Under the pieces are notes generated by a model. It did no database searches and was not told the origin of the DNA. It was given only the letters and a program-made list of their open reading frames with translations. A DNA stretch of 64,000 bases from Actinernus sp. WN-2022 (lineage: Eukaryota > Cnidaria > Anthozoa > Actiniaria > Actinernidae), in the NCBI GenBank assembly GCA_030867875.1, contig JAOWCC010000019.1:75234861-75298860 (forward strand), given 5' to 3'. The number at the start of each line of letters is the position of its first letter. Positions within the stretch are counted from its first letter, which is position 1. Below are positions 33,981-45,300 of this stretch, in pieces. The translations under genes were made by a program, and so were the position numbers.

Positions 33981-35834
33981 GACAGATAGTTGAACTGTGA
34001 TGAGAAATGATTGGCCAAGAGCTCGCTAATTGTTGGAGAGACGGGGCTTCAGATTCACGCACGACAGACGGCTAGATTTCTAAAATGCTATTTTCTACGC
34101 TTTCGATTTTCAACCAAAATAGAGTTTTAAAAAAGCTCCCACTCAAGAGGAATTTAGTCAATTTGTTTGAAATTTTCACAAAATGTCAATTGATATCTCC
34201 GCTGTACAATCCTATCGGCGAATTGGAAAATTCTAAAAATAGAGCTCTTGACGGCGTTTTCCGCAAATCTACTCTGATTATTTTTCGCCTTTTCACGGAG
34301 AGCATGATAACTTTTGAACTAAATCGAATTTTGAAATTCCCCGACACAGTTTTGTAATACGATTCCTCTAAAATGCGACAAAGCAAACAGATTTTAAAAC
34401 TTTAAAATATTTTCGGATTCGGAGCTTCTGAAAGCCATCTCACTAGATCCGAGAAACGGGATCGCGGAAAATTCGAGATTTTCAAAGAACTCAAAACTTT
34501 TTATGTATTCTTGTAACCAATCTTATAAGCTTTAAAATGATACATGGATGATTTATCTACGATGTTTCCTTGAGGCGCTACACAATTTAGACTGGAAACG
34601 CACCCTGAAGGTATCCAGTAACCTTAATTGGTGAAGGTTGTAGGTACTCCGTATGGCTCCTGGGGTGGGCTAATCAATTTTCTGCAAGACACTGATAATT
34701 TTGCCATAAAAAATGGTTTTTAGGAAGATTTGATTTTTCTACCCCAACCACCCCCCCCACCCGCCCCCCCCCCCCCCCCCCCCCTCCCCCATACTTTATG
34801 ACCAGTCCCCAAAACACGCGCCAACTCCCGCGTCAGCAGACATCGAACGATATCATTGGCTTGTTGACACTTCGTAACTTTCACTTGGAATAGCTACATT
34901 TTGTGAAGTAGTACACTCTCGCGTGGATTCTGTTTTCTTGAAGATGAGAGTAAGTCCAACGAATACACGCGAATTTAGCGAACAGAGCGCCACGTAATAG
35001 CAAGCCAGCACTCACAGGTAAGTTAAGGATCTCGGTTGTATACACGTGAGCCAGTTGTGCAACTTGTGCACGCCAGCTTCTTTGAAGCACAGTTTGTTGA
35101 TTAGAAGAGATTTTAAATTGCAGGATTCGGCTAAACTTTCACATTCTGTTTTGCTTTCGAATAGGCTTGTGACACATTGTTGCTCATCATTTAAGGGGTT
35201 TCATCCACGTTACTGCATAAAGCTTTCGAAATACAGTAGTCTTGAATAGCATGTGACTTATATCGATGGAAAGTTTGCTCCCTGGTAGACGCGAAAACCA
35301 GACGATATAATCTCGATAGTTTCGCCCGCGTCACTGACGAGTTTCATAAAATGAGAGAAAAAGTAACGTTACGTTACTTGACAATCAGTATGTCATTTTA
35401 TTTCATTCCGTAAGATGTGAACGATGTTCGAGTTTATTTTGATGCAAATAGTTTCATCCGAAGTTTCCCGACACATAATTTGTAAATAGTTCAGTTTTAC
35501 TCCAATTTGGCCGGCTGGGGATAAAATGTTAACCCAACATTTATACAAGTCTATACAAATTACTGTGGCAAGTTTTCTTTAACTCTGAAAAATATGTATA
35601 GACTGGTTAAAAATAAAGCTGTTTTAGAGTTACAGACAAATAATGCATTATTGTGTTAAAACCCTAGTTTCGTTATCCTATATATATAATTATACCATGC
35701 GTCTGTGACGAAAATGTAACGTTTCCGATCTGATGATGAATTTTGTCTTCAGTTCAGAGTGAGAACTACATGTATAGAAATAATATAAAAAGGTAGTACT
35801 TGAAATATAAACCTTCAACATACACTTTAACAGA
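33981..35834. other. No recognisable gene; oligo-C tract inside
   Basis: AT-rich DNA with short overlapping frames and no recognised motif. A 21-C run lies at 34764-34784, and a TGATTGGCC motif near the left end resembles those in foldback elements elsewhere in the window. Confidence 0.4.
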
Positions 35835-36000
35835 CAGGGTTGTCAGTAGAAGTCGGCAACCGGCGGTTTTCCGCCATGTGCACCAAAAATGCGCCACATG
35901 TATAATTATGCATGACTTTTTAAGCATACGATTCTCATACATTTGCTGCATGTTTCATGTTTCACTGGCTGTTCATACCAAAATTCTACTGAAAACCCTA
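35835..36000. mobile_element. hAT-like MITE
   Basis: Left end CAGGGTTGTCAGTAGAAG and right end CTACTGAAAACCCTA are near-perfect inverted repeats. CAGGG-type ends are typical of hAT elements. The ends and the neighbouring AGTCGGCAACCGGCGG sequence resemble the element at 62727-62894. There is no coding capacity. Confidence 0.6.
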
Positions 36001-37327
36001 CTTAGAGGTACAATACATGTACAATGTATTTAAGAAATCTTCTACACTGCAGTATTTTAAAACTGCTTAATTTGAAGTACATAAACGCGCGAATTAAAGG
36101 CCCTGTTTGTGTGAAGAAAAGACCCGGGTCACCGAGCCTACTTTTCTTCAAATATAAACACCAAGGGCCTAAAGATATCTGTTTTAGCTTTACTTTAATT
36201 GTTGAAGAGTTTATATTAACCAGAAAACTTGAAAATATTTCCTACTATATGAACTACAATCATGAAAAGGGTTCCTGAAATATTGTCTGAAATGTAAGGT
36301 CCGTGATATGCAATATTATTGCTCACTAATTGTAAAATATACAATGTAGAACGGTTGCTCAACCACAGTTCATATATATAATAATTGAATTACTTTGTCA
36401 GCCAAGAAGCTGAACCAAATGCAATCACATGTAGAAATGTACAAATAAGGTACATGTCCGGGGTACATGTATGGTCAAAAAGCAGCTGAAGTTTCTTTCA
36501 CTCGATTGGAAGTACAATCAAGTTATTAATAAAACCCAAACCAATTGCTGTATTTCATTTTATAATATAGATACGATAGTATACGTGCACTAAAAAGCCA
36601 TGTTTTATCAGAGCATATAACATGGTTTGCCGTGTTTTATTGTTTTCAACTGGTGGTTTCCTTTCCACACGCGTAAATCTATATCATAAAACAAATAAAG
36701 AACGCCTTAATCTACTGAATTTGGTGGCTTTATTACATCTATTTTCTGTCTGTGAAATGTGTTTATTTGCGACTTCCTTTGTGCTTTAGGCTTAACATTT
36801 ACATGCGTGCAGGTATACCGGATCAAATTTGGATCCATGCAGTACAAAACCGTGCTGGTACAGCTTGGACTGTGTACATCATGGTATGGTACTGGTACCT
36901 TTTTAAGCATTTGTTTACATGGTATCGGATTGATGGGAGTAGCTGTCCCCTGTTTTTACCATTCACGCTTGTGCTGAATGCACAAGACATTTCAAAATGG
37001 CATGAAAGAAGATCTTCAGAGGAGAAAAAATCTTTATGGACAGATGTAGAACTCTCACTTATTCACCCAAAATCAAGACAAGCAGATCAATTGCTATCTG
37101 TCTTCTCATGTTATTATTCCGCTTTTGTCTTCGAATAGGGTGAAAATACACAGACGAACCCAAAACACTATACCGAGCTAGGTAACCAAGCTATAGGAAG
37201 CAAAACGTAAGTATAGGGTCCAAGCCTCAACTGTGCAGTCAGTACAAAAACAGACTGGTCAAGGTGTTTCCATAATGCTGGCATATTTTCTGATCTGCAT
37301 GTACCTGCAGCTTTGTCAGGGTTGCCA
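36001..37327. other. No supported gene
   Basis: Open frames occur on both strands (for example 36752-37138 plus and 36707-36910 minus) but overlap and carry no recognisable motif. No repeat structure stood out. Confidence 0.35.
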
Positions 37328-37565
37328 CAAAATATTTTTTTCAAGGTCAGGGAATTTTGCATCTGGTCAGGGAAATTCTAAATTTCTTGTCAAAGTCAGG
37401 GAATTTTATTTTCCAGTTGCCACAAGGGCTCGTAATGCCTGAAAATGTCTGCGAAGGGAGGCTACAGGTTTTGATAATGACTTTTGTTTTGGACGAGGGA
37501 ATGTTGAACAGTCTTGTCATTATGGTCAGTGAAAATTGTTTTCTGGTCAGTAAAAAGTCAAATAA
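37328..37565. repeat. GGTCAGGGAA-motif repeat
   Basis: The motif GGTCAGGGAATTTTG or a close relative (GTCAGGGAA, GGTCAGTGAAAA, GGTCAGTAAAAA) recurs five times within about 230 bp at irregular spacing. Short frames on both strands here are by-products of the repeat. Confidence 0.55.
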
Positions 37566-37999
37566 TTTTTTTGGGCATGGCAAAACTTCCATGGATAGGT
37601 GGTACAAAATTCATCTGGATATTGGAGATCAGTGTACTGACAATAATTAAGGCCTATCTAGTACAAATTTTGTACCACATATATACGTACTGTACATCCA
37701 AGTTGATCAGGTACTGTACCATGTAAACTTAGCCTTAGTACTTCTATACACCTCTCTAGACTATGCTATATGTCGTCAAACAATAAATTGTTTTGATGTG
37801 ATGTGATAATGAAATAGATGTCATAATGAAATAGGCCAAACAGGATTTTTCAGGGGGGAGGGGGGGTTGCAAAAAAGAAAATGTTTGAAATCTGACATGA
37901 TGGCTGAAATTACGTTCGGTAGATGTTCTCGCAGATAAGCCGCACCCCCGATTTTAAACGAAAATTTTGGGTAAAAAGGTGCAGCTTATCCGTGAGTGA

Positions 38000-39235
38000 A
38001 TACGGTATGTGTTTTTTCCAACTTACATTGTTAAATCCTAAATACTTAACATACAAATCCTCTTTAAGAGCTAGGCTTTATAAATTATTGATACATATTT
38101 GTTGTAGTTTCATTTGATGAGTATTTTTGGGGGGGTGGATGAAATAAAACAGCTTAATTTAACAACATTAGAGATAATTTGTTTGCACAGAGCCAGTACT
38201 TGTTAACTTTCTCTAGTTCATTATTCAATTTAGACTCGAAGCTAAGGATATCGGGATCACTAAGAAATAGGTTTGTATCACCAAATAGATGAAATTAAAG
38301 GAAATCAGAACATTTGTACATATTGTTAATACAGATATTAGAAACAGAAGTCGACCAAGGGCTGAACCTGTGGCATGCCACATACAACTGGAAGATAATC
38401 AGAGTTGATATTACCCTGGGTGCCTGCAGAGGTTCTACTGCCCTCTAAGCCAAAGTTTAGGATCAACGAGAAGCTTAAGGCTGGGATCAGCCTCTGGGTG
38501 CACGAAGTATGAATCTCACTTCCATGCCAGACTAAATTCCTTTTGATTGACACATGAGAAACCTTTTTCTAGCAAATTGATTAAACCAGTTTTGTCCACG
38601 TAGGCTTAATTCCCAACAGTTTATGAAAGGCCAGCACTTAATTTGGACAGCTGAAATAAATTACAATTTCCTCTCCCAAGGGCCGAAGAACGTACTACAC
38701 AGAACAGGTCAGCTGGTTGAAATGGCCTTTAATTCGGCCGTGTTCTGGCATGTTATACAGCTTGAGGAAACTCGTGCGAACTCCAGCGACGTGACTGGTT
38801 CAACGACTTGGAATGGGTAAACAATGGTGACCTTGGAAACTGCTATGGCGTGATCCAATCGCAGAACTCGTTACAAATGAATTTGCTCTAGGTCAATCAG
38901 AGGGCTATGGTCAAATTCTGACTCAGACAGAGTCAGGCATACTTTGCACGCCCAGAGGTTCTCCCAGCCTTCTCGGTGATCCTACACTTTGGCTTTAATA
39001 GAGACTCAGGGCAGTAGAACCTTGATATGGCACCCATGGTAATTTGATATTGATACGAAACTGCATATCTCCTATTACCAGGTAGGAGGGAAACCATGCA
39101 GTCTAATGCTGCAATACTTCTTACTCCATAATATTCTAGTTTAGTGAATAATAATACATGTATGTTATGATTAATCGTGTCAAAAGTAGCCACAGTTGTT
39201 GGGTACATCACAAAATATTTACAATTAAGCATGTA
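38000..39235 (-). pseudogene. LINE reverse transcriptase, decayed and interrupted
   Basis: In minus-strand order: FDTINHNIHVLLFTKLEYYG (motif A region), then NRRYAVSYQ, then a transposon insertion. After the insertion come NINSDYLPVVCGMPQ (motif B, followed by a frameshift), a decayed motif C region, and a tail reading VKYLGFNNVSWKKH. Removing the insertion joins NRRYAVSYQ to NINSDYLPVVCG as expected for a non-LTR RT. Frameshifts and stops make it inactive. It lies just downstream of the SET-gene exon at 39250-39329, in the same orientation. Confidence 0.78.
38413..39043. mobile_element. Non-autonomous DNA transposon inserted in a LINE
   Basis: Inverted arms of ~80 bp or more begin ACCCTGGGTGCC at 38413 and end GGCACCCATGGT near 39040. 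Both arms carry AGGTTCTACTGCCCT. TTGATATT flanks the element on both sides (38405-38412 and 39044-39051), an 8-bp candidate target duplication. Three extra bases (AAT) on the right make the exact boundary uncertain. An 8-bp duplication is compatible with hAT. No transposase was seen. Confidence 0.65.
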
Positions 39236-39249
39236 ACTAAGTAACTTAC

Positions 39250-39329
39250 TATTCCACTTAGGGCTTCATCCTGATCATCTGAATCCTCAGAGTCAGATAC
39301 ATATGTATACTCCTCCTTTGACAACATGC
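39250..39329 (-). CDS. SET gene exon, acidic segment
   Basis: Acceptor TTATTTTAG, donor GTAAGT. Encodes MLSKEEYTYVSDSEDSDDQD then EALSGI and ends at phase 0. The next exon is not recognised. A decayed LINE begins 14 bp into the following intron. Confidence 0.75.
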
Positions 39330-42300
39330 CTAAAATAATGCAGGAATGCAAGTGCCACGTCATGTTAACAGTTTGAACAATTAGCCAGTAACAAAATGAG
39401 TGGGGGACTGGAACCGAGTCAGTAAAACTAATTCAATTAATAACTAGTCAAAGAGAGCATTATTTTCCAAAAGAACAGATCAAACTTAGGTAGTCTGGAA
39501 AGTTTGGTGAACTTTGACTCAATATTGACGATGCAAGAAGGCATCAATATGTCAATTTTCCCACACAAACTCTTATTTTTTTAACATTGTCCCTCCAAAC
39601 CATACATTCATTGTATAATGTTGGAGGGACAAAGAAATTTCAATTGCTTATAATTCATACAAGATTCACTTGAATCATGTCAAACGGCACACATGCTAAT
39701 TTCAACATGCTCTATCATGTGATGAACATCATTTTACAATAAATATTATTAGAGTAATTCTGATAAACTAGGTCCCAGTCCCCTGCTCATTTGTTTACAG
39801 CCAATTATGACTCTGAATTTCTAATGTTACCTGAAACAACCATGCATGGGGGCTGCCATGGTCCCAGCTAATTAATCCTCAGATCGAATTGGAATTTTGC
39901 GTGTTGGTTTTTGCAGAGGGAGGAAAACCAGAGAACCGGGAGAAAAACCCTCTGTATACATACATGGTATAGGCTCTTTGCTTGACATGTTTGGTTTTTA
40001 GCTTGTCAATCCAAAAACAATGGAGCAATGAGCACAGCTGCTTGAATGCCAGAATTTGATAAAGCAATTAATAACACTACTGGCTGCAGACTTCTTTCAC
40101 CTTGAAATTAAAATTGCAATTTTGATCTCTGTTATGCAAAATAATGTGCTTGCATGAGGCCAATCGCGCATACATTGTTTCAAATCGGTTGTGCCCATGG
40201 CAGAAGAGAAATTAGAAGAAAAAAAATCCACTTTGAAGGAAAAATATTAAACAGTATACTATTAAAGTTTGGAACCATTTTAACCAACATTTAATAGCAT
40301 CATGCAATTGTATGTATTTACTGGAAAATGTTGTCTAAGCTACATGTATGGTATTCACCCTTTCAATTATGGTATTGTACATGTATTACATTATGCTTAA
40401 TATAATTTTAAATCTGTATATTAATATCAATAATACCTGATGATCTTGGCTGAAATTCTGTGCTATCTGGGATGAAATTTTTCTCCAATCCCTTGGACTT
40501 TTTAGTCATCTGCTCTTTCCCAGCTGCTTTGCTTTCTTGTAGGGATTATAAAGACACACAGAAATACTGAATGGTTTATATACATAGTCCGGTGTTATGA
40601 GTTGGGTGAAAAAAGCCTTTGTAGGTGGTTTAAGGTTCTGATTCAAAAAGTTATGCATTGCAAGGTTATCTTTGTAATAATTTTAATAGTTTATTTAATG
40701 GTTTGGCTAAAATATTGATTGTTTTTAAAAATCGTCCACCTCGATCATAATGGCTTAATACTTTATGAACTATTTCAAACACAAATTGTCGTCTTTTATC
40801 AGGGGTTCCAAATATTGAGAAAATAAATGAAACACGAGAGGCGTAGCCTCGATTCTTGCCCTGGTGTTTCATTGGATGTCAAGATGCATCTACCTGATAA
40901 ATTAAAGATTCAAACAAGGGTTTCACCCGGTATCGAGACCCATGAATGTGACCAAATACAGTTCCTCCATTGGATGACTATCTCATGAATTATTAATGTC
41001 ATTGAGAAACAGATGTCAAAATCCATGACAACTTTAAGAAAAACTCTATTTTCTCTCAATATTTCCTTTTCACATTATAGTGAAAATGGCCATAAATCGT
41101 AACATACATTTTCTTTTTGGAGTTTTAAGAGAGAAAAAGTATATAGAAAGAAAGAGGCCAAAGAGAAGGGAAAAAAGAAGAGGGGCCATTTTAACCTACA
41201 AACAGTAATAACCTTCCTATGAGGGAGAAAGGAAAAAATGTGCCTTGGAAAGAGTTGAACCTTAAGGATGTATATGGACTACTGATAGGTGCACACCAAC
41301 TGATGGAGCTATATATCGAGACCACTCAATTTCGCTCGGACAAAAAGCCTTCATACAGTAGAGGTGGGATGGGCTGACATACTGCATATTGCATATTGCA
41401 CTCGCACAGGGTGATCATGAGGTGGTCGGTCGATGCAAAATCTAGCAATTTTTTTAGATCACTTAATTGCTTGTGTATGGTATGGTGCTCTGCTATATGA
41501 TGAAAATTCAATGAGGGAACATTAATTTGAATTTTGGTTATTGTTTTGGGCTCTTCTGATTTGTTGAAATGCTTTATACACAAAATGCGTTTTCAGGTAC
41601 TAGCTTGAGCATGCATAGTTATAATAACTATTATTCAGATAGACTGCAACCCCATCTCATTAACAGAGCACAACATCAATAATGGCAATGGCTGGCAAAC
41701 TCTTAAATTAATAGATGAGAATGCTTATTGCTAGGGTTGATGTGTGTTCAATATGATATGAAAAACGTAAATTGAAGGGGTGTGAAAAAGGGTGTAAGTG
41801 ATTCTTGCCCACATTCTAAATTCTCCCTTATAGATTAAACAGAGAAACTGAAGGAGAATATAGAATGTGATCAAGAGTCACTTACGTCCTTTTTGCACAC
41901 AGCCCTTCAATTTCTAATATAACATGTCATTGCCTATTTCCACTGAAACAATTTGCCTACTTTTACATACATTAAAGGAACATTGCCATGCTCAGTGCCA
42001 AATTGCGCGAATGTTTGAATTTTGGTTGGGTTAATTGTCAAGAAATCAAAAGATGGGGAGAGATTTGATATGCAAAAGAAATCCTCTTCCATCGGCTTAG
42101 CCTAAGGTTAATTTAATTGCCCTTATACCTATTTAGAACAGTAATTTAGTTTTGTATCCTAGCTAGGATTTGATGTTATTTCGTTCGTGTCTATAATTTT
42201 TGTGAGAATGTAGGGGAGACATTTACTCTGTTTGTAAGATGCTGAATATTCACATGTATTTATTGCAGTGTCAACACAGCCTTCGTTCGGTGCAGTTCGA

Positions 42301-45300
42301 GCTTGCCATTTAGCAAAATCAAACTCTTTTCTTCCCAGGAAGTGCTCTTATAATAATGTACAACAACTCATCCTAAAAATCACAAACCCCGAAAGCTATG
42401 AAGTCAGAACTTAGAATGGAATATTATAATTCCCACAGAAGTTGTTGTTTGTTTATAAGTCGGCATTGCCGAGTGGATTCCTAAACTATATTTTCCCGAA
42501 TACCATACATGTAGATCTTTGAAGCTCTTATGTCTTGGTGTAGTGGGGAGTTTGTACGATTCTAAATCCTGAACTTCTCAATTGATGCAAATCAGAAAAC
42601 TATAAACTTGGTGCTAACGAAAATTCCAAAGGTCGTTCCAGATCAGTTGAGTTTGATGTGACGTGACATTAACAGCGTGATTTTCCATTGTCTTTGACAT
42701 TATTAACAATCACATGTTAGCGTGCGCATTACCGTGGCACTGTTAGTTTAATTGTTATGTAATTAAGTCATTAATTTTATACCTGTCTTTCGCCAGGGAA
42801 GATTCTTGACACCATAGTCGTACCGTATTTCAGTACCTATGGAGATCTCTTTTATGGCAAACAAACAAAGGTGAGTTTCAGCTGATTCCTTTGTAGTTAC
42901 TTTTTTCATTATGGCATTTGCCTTGTTGTGTGGTGCATCGTTAACCATTCGGCCAAGCCCATTTGAGTGTGTGGCATCATTGCTGAAAGTTAATTTGTAA
43001 TAATAATATTTATTAATATTTTTTGTGATGTTAATATTAGGGTATTAAGCCATTGCAACTACCTTGCCTCAGATTAAACCCGTTGTCTGCAGAGACTAGA
43101 AAAACAAATTTATATAGTGACATAGTAGACTAGCTGTGTGAAAATCTCTGGTTGTGAGATTTTAGTGGATACAGCAGTACCGATCAAAACTAAATTATAA
43201 CCTCACCCTTGCGTTTACTTTGTGTGCACTCAAAATGCATGCAAAGTACATGTATAAATGTAATTAAGCAAACCCTGCATGCATGTACTTTGCATGCACT
43301 CAGAATAGACCCTGTGTTTACTAAATTGCATTTAAGTAGTAAATGCAAATTAAGTAAACACATAGTAAATGCATGTGCAGCCCACAAATACAAATGGCTA
43401 CGATAATGTCATGACGTCCTGCGGAGTGTTGCCGGCTGGAATTTTATTCCAATCTTCTTATAGTTCAGGAAACCGAACAACAGGAGAAACTAATATTGTC
43501 ACCGTACAATTCATTGTAGCCATCAGTCAGGTCAGTCCACTTAAGCTGATAAAAACACTGCAAGTTGAAGGTTCGGCTTGCAGGAAGGGAACTTTTTCAC
43601 ATTCAAAATAAAACTTCCCATGGCAACCTAAACTTAACTCAGAACCTTTGAGAGAATTATAGGCTTATTATCCTTGAAGAAACAACAGAACTCTGTGTTA
43701 GTCGTAGCACAAAACAGATGAAATATAAATACCATATTAAATCCGGCCAACACTTCAAAACTCGTAATGACAGTTACGTTAATCTCTGAAAACCAGAAAT
43801 AAAATTTCAGTGGTTAAAAAGTGATGGCTCAATGACATATGCTTGGGAGGCGGACTGTGTCAGGCTCATTCCTTTTCTCTACCCCGTCTTCTTTTCTTGA
43901 GAGCCTGATACTCAGGTTAGAAAAAAATGCCTTTTTTTAATATTTAAGTTTGGCTTAATAATTTACTCTGTGAAGTTACAAGCACCTTCTTTAGTTTAAT
44001 AATATTTCACATTTACCTGACTTTCTAAAATCATGAGAGACAAGCTAGAGTTTATCTGTCTTTGTTATTTTGTGAGATAATTATATAAGAGCACTGGTGG
44101 TGTTACGGAAGGGAAGTTACGGAGAGGAAAGTTTTGTCCATGACCTAAATACCAAACATAGTCAATAACAAACTCTTGAAAATCAGACTTTTCAATATTA
44201 TTAATTGACAAATTAGCTAGTGTCTCAAATCTAAATGTACACACATGATATCTGATTTATCTCACTGCAGCATTAATAAGTACTGCATCAATTGAAAACA
44301 CAACAGTAGTTTTCTTTAACAGCTACATTGTATTATGTCAACTGAGAAAAAATTATAGGCTCTTTAAGATCAAAATGTACATAATATTTTCAAAATGCAC
44401 AATAATTAACACTTCATTTACTCTCATTGGCTAACATTGGAGCAACATTGTACTGTAGCTACTTAACAGAAGGTTCAGCATGTTTACAGATAAAAATGTT
44501 CACTCTTCTGGAGAAACCGCCTCTTAAAGCCTACAGAGTAGCTCAAAAACTTTTCTATGTAAACCTTTTCTATGTAAGTTTGTTCAGCTACAGTGAAAGG
44601 ACCTACTCCAGAGAGGGTTATAGGCCCATTGAAGACACATGCCTTGTCAATGTACACAGGGTACCCAAAAGAGACAGGGTACCCAAAAGCAAAAAAAGCA
44701 TAATTGCCAAAGTCCTGTCTGGACTTCACATTTATAGCATACAAATCCTGATATCATGCTTGCAAAACATGCTGACTGAAACATTAACGTGCAAAACCTT
44801 AATTATATATTTTATTAATTCTTTAATTACAATAAAATAATTTCCTTCTCCCCTCCATAACAATTTTTCCCTTCCGTAACAATTTTTTATTTCGCTGTAT
44901 ATCTCAGGAAAACTTAAATCAAACAGATGCTAATGTATCTCATCTGTAGACTTACAAATTAAATTGGAAGGAATAAAAGTGGCAAAGTATTTGGACCTAA
45001 CATGTCCATGTACATGTAACTGTAATACTGATTTATGTACCTCATACATGTATTAATTATTGTTATGGAGGGGAAAATAGCATATTGGTTGAAATCTCTA
45101 ATCCTGATAGAACATTCTTCCAAAATATTTCTATTACGTTACTGTTTTAGGGTGACTGGTATTTTATGTCCACCAGCATAGCATGCCTTTATGTACATGT
45201 AAGCTATGTGTTTGTAAAATAGAAAAAAAAAAATCCCCTCTGTAACACAATTTATCCTTTTTTTCCAAATCAGTGGTATTGTTTTTCTTTTGGGTGACAC

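Noticed and set aside
36752..37138. 128-codon plus-strand frame
   Set aside because: No recognisable domain, overlaps other frames on both strands, begins with a non-ATG codon, and shows no splice signals I could trust.
37347..37607. 86-codon minus-strand frame
   Set aside because: It is a translation of the GGTCAGGGAA-type repeat, which opens frames on both strands.
41326..41583. 85-codon minus-strand frame in a SET-gene intron
   Set aside because: No acceptor/donor pair fits the phase of the flanking exons and no motif was recognised; possibly an old repeat.
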